From: an uncultured Bacteroidota bacterium | Lineage (GTDB): Bacteria; Bacteroidota; Bacteroidia; NS11-12g; UBA9320 | Reading direction: 5' to 3' | DNA: 14,308 nucleotides | Assembly: GCA_913056425.1 (NCBI GenBank) | Contig: CAJXLR010000019.1 | Location: forward strand, 1 to 14,308 | Shown here: positions 1 through 7,049 of the stretch, one piece after another | Position numbering within the stretch: the first letter of the stretch is position 1 | Layout of the letters: every line of letters starts with the position of its first letter | The notes under the pieces: model-generated | The model's database searches: none | What the model was told of the DNA's origin: nothing | What the model saw: only the letters and a program-made list of their open reading frames with translations | Position numbers and translations under genes: made by a program

Positions 1-649
1 CGCCATTTGGCTAAAATGTCCGGGTAGCACAGGCTGGCTTGTTGGGTTCGGAACAGCCATTTGCGGTAGTTCTGCAATTGCCGCACTTGCACCCAAAATA
101 ACGAAGGAAAAGTCGGACATTGGAATATCACTGGCTGTAGTAAACCTGTACGGTTTGCTGGGTATGGTTGTTCTCCCGGGAATTATCATGCTGGTATACG
201 ACAGCAATTCCGTGGCAGTTTTTTTAGGCGCATCACTTCATGCTGTTGGGAATGTGGCCGGAGCCGGATTTTCGATTAGCGACAACATTGGTGAGCTCGC
301 TGTTACGGTTAAACTCGGTCGAGTTGCACTACTTACCCCTGCCCTATTATTGTTTGGTAATCGTTTCAAACGCGAGTCGAATATCGGATCTGCAAAGATT
401 CTCCCTTGGTATCTGATCTTGTTTATTGTAGTAAGTTTACTCACTACGTTGGTTTCGTTACCTGAAGACTTTTTAAAATCGGTTAAATGGCTGAGTAGTT
501 TCTTCCTCGCCACAGCCATGGCTGCAATTGGCCTTAAAGTGAAACTCAAAACCGTGTTTAAAACGGGGAAAAAAGGCTTGGTTTTTGGCGGATTAATATT
601 CGCTGTTCAAATGGCTACTATCGCCATTTTGCTGGCTATTCTGTTCTAA
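1..649 (+). CDS. YeiH/UPF0324-family putative sulfate exporter, 3' part
   Basis: An integral inner-membrane protein of the YeiH (UPF0324, Cons_hypoth698) family, members of which are annotated as putative sulfate or small-anion exporters; the real substrate is not known. The gene enters from the left edge, with the reading frame open from base 2, so the start is missing and about 215 residues are visible. The family-typical segment GTAICGSSAIAALAP lies at about codons 18-32, followed by several hydrophobic helices and a conserved-looking region around GASLHAVGNVAGAG. A TTG at 155 could be mistaken for a start, but the family homology clearly extends upstream of it. The gene ends convergently with the TlpA-like gene, overlapping it by 14 bases. 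Family assignment is fairly sure, transport role is inference. Confidence 0.85.
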   Translation, partial: AIWLKCPGSTGWLVGFGTAICGSSAIAALAPKITKEKSDIGISLAVVNLYGLLGMVVLPGIIMLVYDSNSVAVFLGASLHAVGNVAGAGFSISDNIGELAVTVKLGRVALLTPALLLFGNRFKRESNIGSAKILPWYLILFIVVSLLTTLVSLPEDFLKSVKWLSSFFLATAMAAIGLKVKLKTVFKTGKKGLVFGGLIFAVQMATIAILLAILF

Positions 650-1193
650 GTAGATCTCTTACTTTCTCACTATTCCATTTAGCTGCTCCAACTTTTTCAA
701 TTACTATCTCTTGATTTTCATCAATCAAATAGGTTGTAGGTAGTTTGTTGGATGACAACAAAGAAGGTACTTGAGTAAAATAGTAGTAAACCGGAAAATC
801 GAAGTCTCGCGAGGTCATAAATTTATTTACTCGGTCTGACCCATCTCCTGTGATAAATAGAAACACTACATCCTCTCCAAAATCGTTGTACAAAGACTGC
901 AAATCGGGCATTTCCGCGATACAAGGCGGACACCAACTTGCCCAGTAATTGATAAGTATTTTCTTACCCTTAAAGCCCTCGACAGATACAATCTTTCCGT
1001 TTCTATCTTTGATAAGCCACCCAGCTAGGTCTACCCGTTCTCTGCTGTCCGAATCTTCCACGGATGGGGAGAACGATAACAATCGGTGAAAGAATACTCT
1101 TATTGGTTTACCTGTTTGCGGAATAAACAACAAGACAATGAAAGCAACCAATAGGATGTTCGACCAATGCTTGCGTAGAAAAGCTTTATTCAT
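636..1193 (-). CDS. Membrane-anchored TlpA-like thioredoxin-fold protein
   Basis: Thiol-disulfide oxidoreductase of the TlpA/ResA type, 185 residues. The N-terminus is basic (MNKAFLRKHW) followed by a hydrophobic helix at about residues 11-26, which reads as an uncleaved signal anchor placing the domain outside the inner membrane. The redox motif is WASWCPPC, with C88 and C91, and the cis-proline loop is KLPTTYLID near residue 155. In this family the domain reduces or exchanges disulfides on envelope proteins; the partner is not evident. Its ATG overlaps the dnaJ stop by one base (TAATG), so translation is probably coupled to dnaJ. A second, soluble TlpA-like paralogue sits at 4582-5043. Fold and motif are certain; the specific substrate is unknown. 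Confidence 0.88.
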   Translation of the reverse strand: MNKAFLRKHWSNILLVAFIVLLFIPQTGKPIRVFFHRLLSFSPSVEDSDSRERVDLAGWLIKDRNGKIVSVEGFKGKKILINYWASWCPPCIAEMPDLQSLYNDFGEDVVFLFITGDGSDRVNKFMTSRDFDFPVYYYFTQVPSLLSSNKLPTTYLIDENQEIVIEKVGAAKWNSEKVRDLLRTE

Positions 1194-2317
1194 TAGCTGA
1201 AGTATTCGCGCATGCGATCAAAAAAGCCTTTCTCGTTCTTGTCGGGATTTGGCTTAAAGTTATCCGAGTCCCGCAGCTTTTTTAGTATGTCTTTTTCCTC
1301 GTTTGACACTTTCTGAGGTGTCCAAACGTTTACTTGAACAAGTTGATCACCTCTCCCATACCCGTTGATATCCGGTACTCCTTTGTTGCGCAGTCTCAGA
1401 ATCTTTCCGGCTTGTGTTCCCGGTTCTATCTTGATACGAACTCTACCTGAAACAGTTGGCACTTCTAAATCTCCACCTAACACGGCAGTAGGGAAATCGA
1501 TGTATAAATTATAGATAATGTTATTCCCTTCTCGCTTTAAGTGTTCGTGTGCAACTACCTCAACCAAAACAATTAGGTCGCCCGGAATACCTCCTGCAAT
1601 CTCATTACCTTTTCCATTGACGGAAAGTTGCATGCCATCCTCAACACCGGCTGGTATGTTGAGTGTTGTAGTTACTTCTTTTGACGTAAGTCCTTGGTGG
1701 TCGGCTCCTGCAGGTCGGCTCCCAATAGTCTTACCACTTCCGCCACATGCCGGGCAAGTTGTAGTGGATTGCATTTGACCCAAGAACGTATTGGTAACCT
1801 GAGTTACTTGGCCACGTCCGCCACACGTGTTACACGTGTCGAACTTCACACCATCTGCAACAACCTTCTTGGTATATTTTATTTTCTTCTCAACGCCATT
1901 GGTGATGTCTTCCAATGTTAGTTTGAGTTTGATACGAATGTTGGAACCCACCGCTTTTCGTGTGCGCTGTCTACCTCCGCCAAAGAAGCTTTCAAATGGG
2001 GAACCTCCTCCACCGAAAATGTCTCCAAACTGGCTGAAGATATCGTCCATGGACATTCCTTGTCCGCTAAATCCACCTCCGCCAGCAGCTCCACCCACAC
2101 CTTGATGACCAAAGCGATCGTATCGCGCACGTTTATCCGCGTTGCTCAACACCTCATAGGCTTCAGCCGCTTCCTTAAACTTCTCTTCCGCTTCTTTGTT
2201 GTCCGGGTTCTTATCCGGGTGATATTTGATTGCTAGCTTTCGATAGGCCTTTTTCAGCTCTTGATCTGTAGCCGACTTTGATACACCCAGTACCTCGTAA
2301 TAATCTCGTTTCGCCAT
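1193..2317 (-). CDS. dnaJ: Chaperone protein DnaJ (Hsp40)
   Basis: Co-chaperone that delivers unfolded clients to DnaK and stimulates its ATPase, cytoplasmic, 374 residues. The J domain occupies about residues 5-70 with HPD at 33-35. A Gly/Phe-rich linker follows (about 73-117), containing the DIFSQFGDIFGGG stretch. The zinc domain is reduced: only two CxxCxGxG repeats are present, CNTCGGRG from C162 and CPACGGSG from C188, instead of four. These correspond to repeats 2 and 3, which form zinc centre II; the pair forming centre I is absent. From memory this is normal for flavobacterial DnaJ. The C-terminal beta-sandwich domains follow from about residue 212. It lies one base after grpE and overlaps the next gene by one base. 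Confidence 0.96.
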   Translation of the reverse strand: MAKRDYYEVLGVSKSATDQELKKAYRKLAIKYHPDKNPDNKEAEEKFKEAAEAYEVLSNADKRARYDRFGHQGVGGAAGGGGFSGQGMSMDDIFSQFGDIFGGGGSPFESFFGGGRQRTRKAVGSNIRIKLKLTLEDITNGVEKKIKYTKKVVADGVKFDTCNTCGGRGQVTQVTNTFLGQMQSTTTCPACGGSGKTIGSRPAGADHQGLTSKEVTTTLNIPAGVEDGMQLSVNGKGNEIAGGIPGDLIVLVEVVAHEHLKREGNNIIYNLYIDFPTAVLGGDLEVPTVSGRVRIKIEPGTQAGKILRLRNKGVPDINGYGRGDQLVQVNVWTPQKVSNEEKDILKKLRDSDNFKPNPDKNEKGFFDRMREYFS

Positions 2318-2318
2318 A

Positions 2319-2861
2319 TTATTCTCCTACTACAACTTTGGCATAGCGCAGCACTTTTTCATTGAGGTGATACCCTTTCTCAATTACATCTACAACTTTA
2401 CCTTTCAGGTCGTCAGACGGAGCCGGAATTTTTGTCACGGCTTCATGTAATTCAGGGTCAAATGTCTCTCCCTTCGCCTCCACATGTTGCAATCCTTGTT
2501 TTTCAAGAATGCTCTTGAATTTATGCTGCACCAATTTCACGCCTTCTGCAAAGGCATCCATGTCTTTCGAATCGTTAAGTGCTTGCATAGTTCGATCGAA
2601 ATCGTCTACCACCGGCAACAAGTCTTGAATGATATCTTTTGAAGCTGACTTAATGATGTCTGCCTTCTCCTTGATGGTTCGTTTTCGATAATTATCAAAC
2701 TCCGAATACAATCGTAGGTATTTATCATTCAACTCGGCTGCCTTTTCTTCCCAGCTCACCTGTTTCGTATCGGCCGAATTCTCTTGTTCTTGGTCCTGCA
2801 CATGTTCTTGCTCATTTACTTGAGCCTGCTCTTCTTTTTGTGCCTTTTTTTTCTTTGCCAT
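2319..2861 (-). CDS. grpE: Nucleotide exchange factor GrpE
   Basis: GrpE, 180 residues, releases ADP from DnaK and so resets the chaperone cycle. The first 35 residues are a low-complexity charged and glutamine-rich tail (KKKKAQKEEQ followed by repeated QE). A long helical, coiled-coil region (about 36-115) carries the family pattern YLRLYSEFDNYRKRT. The C-terminal beta domain contains GETFDPELHEAV and ends in the usual VLRYAKVVV. The ATG at 2859-2861 gives the expected length. It is the first gene of the grpE-dnaJ-thioredoxin unit, with one base to dnaJ. dnaK is not in the window. Confidence 0.96.
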   Translation of the reverse strand: MAKKKKAQKEEQAQVNEQEHVQDQEQENSADTKQVSWEEKAAELNDKYLRLYSEFDNYRKRTIKEKADIIKSASKDIIQDLLPVVDDFDRTMQALNDSKDMDAFAEGVKLVQHKFKSILEKQGLQHVEAKGETFDPELHEAVTKIPAPSDDLKGKVVDVIEKGYHLNEKVLRYAKVVVGE

Positions 2862-2904
2862 TGTTCAACAAATAATCGATGCGTAGACAACAACAAACTT
2901 GCCA

Positions 2905-2962
2905 TTCGCCAAAACCCTGACACAGGCGAAGACTATCGCACATATTGTGTCACTTTGGCACA
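2905..2962. promoter_or_regulatory. Inverted-repeat cluster between grpE and the GNAT gene
   Basis: The 141-base divergent intergenic region holds three overlapping symmetric signals. TGACACA (2918-2924) and TGTGTCA (2946-2952) are perfect 7-base inverted copies. TGTGTCA also pairs imperfectly with TGGCACA (2956-2962) around a three-base centre. TTCGCC (2905-2910) and GGCGAA (2925-2930) form a third inverted pair with a 14-base loop. The placement upstream of a heat-shock operon suggests an operator or a structured leader. No CIRCE element (TTAGCACTC repeat) and no clear promoter box were seen. The function is inference. Confidence 0.4.
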
Positions 2963-3002
2963 AATCCTCAATCAACTGACAATTCTGATTTAACTTGGTC
3001 TT

Positions 3003-3554
3003 ATGAAGCTGAACGAACAGGCATTTAGTGCTTTCCCTAACCTCGAAACACCCCGACTAAACCTTAGGCAAATACAGGTTTCTGATGCACAAGCAATCTT
3101 GGATATGAGGCAGAACGAGAATGTAAATCGCTACATCGCTAGGGACCCAATGTTATCTATTTCCGAAGCCAATGAATTGGTAGATAAAACGAATGAGCTC
3201 TTCACTAAGATGGAAGCGATTGGTTGGACTGGTGCACACAAGGGAAGTGGTGAAATGATTGGCACTTGTGGTATTATCCGCATTGATCACCATCATTTAC
3301 GTGCTGAAATAGGTGGTGAGATGTCGGCACACTATTGGGGCAAAAAACTTGCATTAGAAGCTTCTGAAAAGATTGTTGAATTTGGGTTTGACCAACTCCA
3401 ACTGCATGCTTTAGAGTCTTGGATGTTTGCCGAAAACCGAGGGGCTATCGCTATTATGCAAGCTCTTGGTTTTGAGAAAGAAGCACACCTGAAAGACAAG
3501 GTTTTGTATGGTGGAAGGTTTAGGGATGTTGTGATTTATACCAAGTTTCGGTAA
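3003..3554 (+). CDS. GNAT acetyltransferase, RimJ/RimL-like
   Basis: GCN5-related N-acetyltransferase of 183 residues, transferring acetyl from acetyl-CoA to an amine. The opening FPNLETPRLNLRQIQVSDA is the usual start of the ribosomal-protein-acetylating RimJ/RimL group (Acetyltransf_3). The acetyl-CoA region reads EIGGEMSAHYWGKKLALEA, where a lysine stands at the second glycine of the common WGxGxA pattern. The late motif NRGAIAIMQALGFEKEA is the standard N...LGF strand-helix. It is divergent from grpE and convergent with the Fic gene, with only nine bases between the two stops. The substrate cannot be told from sequence: protein N-termini, small amines or a drug are all possible. Confidence 0.87.
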   Translation: MKLNEQAFSAFPNLETPRLNLRQIQVSDAQAILDMRQNENVNRYIARDPMLSISEANELVDKTNELFTKMEAIGWTGAHKGSGEMIGTCGIIRIDHHHLRAEIGGEMSAHYWGKKLALEASEKIVEFGFDQLQLHALESWMFAENRGAIAIMQALGFEKEAHLKDKVLYGGRFRDVVIYTKFR

Positions 3555-3563
3555 TTCCCTTTA

Positions 3564-4523
3564 CTAAATACTTAATCGATAAAGCGTTGAATTTTTGTCA
3601 CCTGATTTCGAAAACAGTCCGGAATCCACCCCAGCTTTTAAATCCCGACTAGCTGAAGCGCTACTTAAGTTCTTAAAAACATGTATGTAATCCTTGCGCG
3701 TAAATGGACTTTTATTTAACGAGCAAAAGTGACTTAACCTGCGCTGTTGATTCATGGTTATTGGTCGTGATACACTTAATAAATCACGTAAAGCTTCATC
3801 CAGTATACTGAGCATATACTCGATAAAGGCGTCGGATTTTCCGGCTTTGTCACATAAAGATAGTGTTTTGTAGTAGTCGTCTTGAGTTTTAGCGATTAGT
3901 GTTTCAAATGGGACATGTTGGAATAGCGGCTGGTGGGACATCAGTATCAGTGTTTGCCAGAGTCTTCCCATCCTTCCATTCCCGTCGTCAAATGGATGTA
4001 TAAACTCCGTTTCATAATGGAAAACACAACTTTTTATTAAAGCGAGTTCATCATCGTGCTTAAGATAATGGAACAAATCATTCATCAGAAACTTTACATT
4101 ACCAGCAGGAGGGGCAACATGTTTGATTTGGCTTACTTTCATAACACCAACTCCTTTTCTCCGAAAAGCACCCGGTGTTTCCACTAAACCTTGCATTAAC
4201 ATCTTATGTGCTTGCAAAAACGACCGAACTGAATCAAACTTGAAATCGTTCAAACTGTCATACACACGAATAGCGTTCTCAACTTCAAGAATATCTTGTT
4301 TTGGTCCAAGCACTCTTTTGTCATCTAAGATCGCAGTTATCTCCTGTTCAGATAACGTATTACCCTCAATCTGAAGCGATGATTGAATTGTCTTTATGTT
4401 ATTTCGTTTTCTAAGTTCGGGTGAGGCCTTCACAATAAAAGACGCGTTCACCTCCCCTATCTTCTCTGATATGGAAGCAACGTATTTAAGAATAGTTTGG
4501 TTTAACTCGTATGGAGGCCTCAA
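3564..4523 (-). CDS. Fic-domain AMP-transferase with N-terminal inhibitory helix
   Basis: Fic (filamentation induced by cAMP) protein that, in this family, transfers AMP from ATP to hydroxyl side chains of target proteins. The active-site motif HPFDDGNGRMGR is intact, with the catalytic histidine at residue 176 when counting from the TTG at 4521-4523. The inhibitory motif SLQIEG (S/TxxxEG/N) is at residues 49-54, N-terminal to the Fic core, which makes it a class II, self-inhibited enzyme. The last ~55 residues look like a winged helix (TRKDYIHVFKNLSSASASRDL), so it may bind DNA. There is no ATG near the 5' end. The TTG at 4523 gives RPPYELNQTIL at the N-terminus, as usual in the family; an upstream TTG at 4547 would add eight residues. 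No antitoxin gene is adjacent. Confidence 0.88.
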   Translation of the reverse strand: MRPPYELNQTILKYVASISEKIGEVNASFIVKASPELRKRNNIKTIQSSLQIEGNTLSEQEITAILDDKRVLGPKQDILEVENAIRVYDSLNDFKFDSVRSFLQAHKMLMQGLVETPGAFRRKGVGVMKVSQIKHVAPPAGNVKFLMNDLFHYLKHDDELALIKSCVFHYETEFIHPFDDGNGRMGRLWQTLILMSHQPLFQHVPFETLIAKTQDDYYKTLSLCDKAGKSDAFIEYMLSILDEALRDLLSVSRPITMNQQRRLSHFCSLNKSPFTRKDYIHVFKNLSSASASRDLKAGVDSGLFSKSGDKNSTLYRLSI

Positions 4524-4524
4524 A

Positions 4525-4552
4525 ATAGTATCAAATGATACTATCAAATATA
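4525..4552 (-). promoter_or_regulatory. Candidate fic promoter -7 box and perfect palindromic operator
   Basis: Bases 4525-4544 form a perfect inverted repeat, ATAGTATCA-AA-TGATACTAT, with 9-base arms. Immediately upstream in the fic direction, TATATTTG (minus strand, 4552-4545) matches the Bacteroidota -7 box TAnnTTTG exactly; no good -33 TTG was found at the expected distance. TATCAAAT is also directly repeated on the plus strand at 4529 and 4542. The arrangement of -7 box, palindrome, then start codon TTG at 4523 is what a repressor-controlled promoter would look like, perhaps bound by the winged helix of the Fic protein itself. That last step is inference. Confidence 0.5.
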
Positions 4553-4581
4553 ACTCAAGACGATAAAATAATCAGGAAGAA

Positions 4582-5043
4582 TTACTTCAAGTAACGCTGT
4601 ATGCGCATTGCAGTCACATCCGTAGACAAAATCTCGCCCTTATGGTTGACCAAGAAGTTAGAGGGTAGTTTCTTGATTTTCAAACCCGTAACCAGTGGAC
4701 TTTGCCAACTATCAACCAATCGATATTGATGATTCCAAGTCAATTTATCATTGCGAATAGCTTTACGCCAGCGCAGTGAATCTGCATCCAGTGAAACACC
4801 TACTACTTGTAACGTATTTGTAGGCAAACTGTCGAGTAACTCCTGTAATTGAAGGTTTTGCGTTCGACACGGAGCACACCAACTTGCCCAGAATTCGACC
4901 AACGTAAGTTCAAAACCTTTCGACGAGATTGAATTTTGTTCGAGTCCTAATTCGGCATTCAACCTGCCAAAATCAAAGCTGTCTGTTTTTGTGTTTGCCG
5001 ACAAGAAAACCAAAATTGCGCTTACGATGAATAAGCGTTTCAT
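4582..5043 (-). CDS. Exported TlpA-like thioredoxin-fold protein
   Basis: Thiol-disulfide oxidoreductase, 153 residues. The first ~17 residues (MKRLFIVSAILVFLSAN) form a signal peptide without a lipobox cysteine, so the product is likely periplasmic. The redox motif is FWASWCAPC, with C56 and C59. The cis-proline loop is KKLPSNFLVNHKGEIL near residue 130. Family members read electrons from a membrane donor or a small-molecule thiol; the partner is unknown. The gene starts four bases after the murA stop and is the last of the DUF4290-murA-thioredoxin set. It is distinct from the anchored paralogue at 636-1193: no membrane anchor, a shorter protein, and CAPC rather than CPPC. Confidence 0.87.
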   Translation of the reverse strand: MKRLFIVSAILVFLSANTKTDSFDFGRLNAELGLEQNSISSKGFELTLVEFWASWCAPCRTQNLQLQELLDSLPTNTLQVVGVSLDADSLRWRKAIRNDKLTWNHQYRLVDSWQSPLVTGLKIKKLPSNFLVNHKGEILSTDVTAMRIQRYLK

Positions 5044-5047
5044 GAGC

Positions 5048-6355
5048 TTAGGCTATCCGACGAATATCTGCACCAATAGCATTCAAACGCCCTTCGATGT
5101 TCTGATATCCTCGGTCAATTTGTTCGATGTTGTGAATGGTAGATTCACCATCTGCACTCATTGCGGCAATCAACAAGGAAACCCCGGCACGAATATCCGG
5201 CGAAGTCATTTGTATGCCTTTTAGATTGATTCGTCTATTCAGACCCATTACCGTTGCACGGTGTGGATCACATAAAATGATTTGTGCACCCATATCGATC
5301 AGACTATCTACGAAGAATAGGCGCGACTCAAACATCTTTTGATGAATCAGCACATTGCCATTTGCTTGAGTACACATTACCAGGATAACCGACAACAAGT
5401 CGGGCGTAAGTCCCGGCCATGGTGCATCGGCGATAGTCATCATTGATCCGTCAATAAAGCTTTCAATGGTGTAGGTTTCGTTGTCAAACACATGGATATC
5501 GTCTCCTTCGATGTTAAAGTTAACACCCAGTCTTCTGAACGTTTCAGGTATAATTCCGAGTTGGTCAACCCGTGCATTCTTGATTCGAATGTCTGAATCC
5601 GTCAAAGCCGCCAAAGCGATAAAACTACCGATTTCGATCATGTCCGGAAGCAAGGTATGCTCGCATCCACTCAAGTAATCTACGCCTTCAATTGTGAGTA
5701 AGTTCGAACCAACTCCGCTGATCTTGGCACCCATCGAATTTAACATACGTGATAGCTGCTGAACGTATGGTTCACAGGCTGCGTTGTAAATCGTGGTGGT
5801 GCCTTTGGCCATGGTAGCAGCCATCAAAATGTTTGCCGTACCGGTTACCGATGCTTCGTGAAGCAACATATCGGTTCCAACCAACTGCTCCGCTTCAATT
5901 TGATAGAAATTATCTTCTCGAAGAAATTTAAACGTAGCACCCAAACTCTCCATTCCAATGAAGTGAGTATCCAACCGCCGACGGCCAATTTTATCACCTC
6001 CCGGGCTTGGAATATATCCTTTACCAAAACGAGCCAACAACGGCCCAATAATCATTACAGATCCGCGAATACTCTTGGCTGTTTTCCTAAACTCAGGTGA
6101 GTTGAGATAGTCTAAATCAATTTCATCCGCTTGAAATGCGTAATCTTCCGGACCAAGTTGTTCACGTTTAACCCCAAGACCAATCAAAAGTTCCATCAAA
6201 CGATTTACGTCGCGAATGTTCGGAACGTTTTTAATCACAACCCGTTCGGGTGTGAGCAATACGGCTGATAAAATTTGAAGTGCTTCGTTTTTCGCTCCCT
6301 GAGGGATTAAATCTCCTTTGAGTTTATGTCCCCCCGTGATCTTGAAAGTTCCCAT
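5048..6355 (-). CDS. murA: UDP-N-acetylglucosamine 1-carboxyvinyltransferase
   Basis: MurA transfers enolpyruvate from PEP to UDP-GlcNAc, the first committed step of peptidoglycan synthesis, in the cytoplasm. At 435 residues it is slightly longer than the E. coli enzyme. The PEP-binding pair K22-N23 (GAKNEALQIL) is present, the catalytic aspartate is D319 (PGLTPDL), and the arginine near the C-terminus is R389 (SPDIRAG). The catalytic loop reads PSPGGDKIGRRRLDTH: residue 121 is aspartate where E. coli has Cys115. That exchange removes the thiol that fosfomycin alkylates and is known to give intrinsic fosfomycin resistance. It lies three bases after DUF4290. Confidence 0.96.
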   Translation of the reverse strand: MGTFKITGGHKLKGDLIPQGAKNEALQILSAVLLTPERVVIKNVPNIRDVNRLMELLIGLGVKREQLGPEDYAFQADEIDLDYLNSPEFRKTAKSIRGSVMIIGPLLARFGKGYIPSPGGDKIGRRRLDTHFIGMESLGATFKFLREDNFYQIEAEQLVGTDMLLHEASVTGTANILMAATMAKGTTTIYNAACEPYVQQLSRMLNSMGAKISGVGSNLLTIEGVDYLSGCEHTLLPDMIEIGSFIALAALTDSDIRIKNARVDQLGIIPETFRRLGVNFNIEGDDIHVFDNETYTIESFIDGSMMTIADAPWPGLTPDLLSVILVMCTQANGNVLIHQKMFESRLFFVDSLIDMGAQIILCDPHRATVMGLNRRINLKGIQMTSPDIRAGVSLLIAAMSADGESTIHNIEQIDRGYQNIEGRLNAIGADIRRIA

Positions 6356-6358
6356 GAA

Positions 6359-6994
6359 TTATCTTCTCTTGCGGTTTCTGTTTCGGTTCTGCTTATTCTT
6401 TGGATTCTTCTTGTTTTTGTTTTTGTTGCGGCTACGATACGAATCGATGTGGATTTCCAAATCGTCTTCCGTTAGCTGCAAGTTACCTTTAGACAACGTG
6501 CTCAAGTGGTCGATCACGGTTGCTTTGTCCAGGTTTTCATCGTTCCAGTTTCGCGATGAATTCACCATAAACGAAGCGATGTAATTGATAAATGCTTTCT
6601 TTATTTCCGGGTCGTCCATCTCGGCAGCCTCTTCAACCATAGTTTGAAGGTTTCGGCCATAGAATCTGAACTTAATAAGTTCGTCTTTGTACGGAATTGG
6701 ATCCGGCTTTTGCTCCACAGATTCGCGATCCGGCTTTTCAAAAGGTCCATCCACGTCCAATTCAAAATCAGAAATAATATATAGGTGATCCCAGAGCTTT
6801 TGCTCGTAGTTGTCAAGTTCTTTTACGGAAGGATTTAGGTTAATCATAACCTGAATCATTGTTTTGGCGAGTTCGTTTCGCTTGATTCGGTCCGGAATAT
6901 TGCAAATGTGCTTAACCATTTCTTGGACGGATCGTCCGTACTCCGAAATATTCAACCCCTCATTCTCGGTGTTGTACACCATGTTGTGTTCCAT
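6359..6994 (-). CDS. DUF4290 domain protein
   Basis: Uncharacterised protein of 211 residues that I recognise as the DUF4290 family of Bacteroidota. The conserved opening is YNTENEGLNISEYGRSVQ, followed by KLWDHLYIISDFELDVDGPF near residues 65-85. The body looks all-helical. The last ~27 residues are a strongly basic Asn/Lys/Arg tail (NKNKNKKNPKNKQNRNRNRK), suggesting binding to RNA, DNA or another polyanion. ATG at 6994 is used here; a second ATG at codon 5 fits the family start equally well. It precedes murA by three bases, a neighbour pairing I recall from other flavobacteria, which hints at a cell-wall or growth-related role. The function is unknown. Confidence 0.85.
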   Translation of the reverse strand: MEHNMVYNTENEGLNISEYGRSVQEMVKHICNIPDRIKRNELAKTMIQVMINLNPSVKELDNYEQKLWDHLYIISDFELDVDGPFEKPDRESVEQKPDPIPYKDELIKFRFYGRNLQTMVEEAAEMDDPEIKKAFINYIASFMVNSSRNWNDENLDKATVIDHLSTLSKGNLQLTEDDLEIHIDSYRSRNKNKNKKNPKNKQNRNRNRKRR

Positions 6995-7049
6995 GTGACG
7001 AAGGTAATCGTTTTTAAGTGCTTCTTGTACCCAAGTTCTCGGGCTGATG

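Noticed and set aside
1518..2130. Several ORFs of 70-92 codons on the opposite strand or other frame of dnaJ
   Set aside because: All are shadows of the well-supported dnaJ reading frame; their proline/serine-rich content is an artefact of its codons.
2946..2970. Possible sigma-54 promoter at TTTGGCAC upstream of the GNAT gene
   Set aside because: TGGCAC resembles a -24 element, but no GC-type -12 element follows at the required spacing; the opposite strand also fails.
3564..4581. Fic gene as part of a FicT/FicA toxin-antitoxin pair
   Set aside because: No small antitoxin ORF is adjacent, and the inhibitory motif is already inside the Fic protein.
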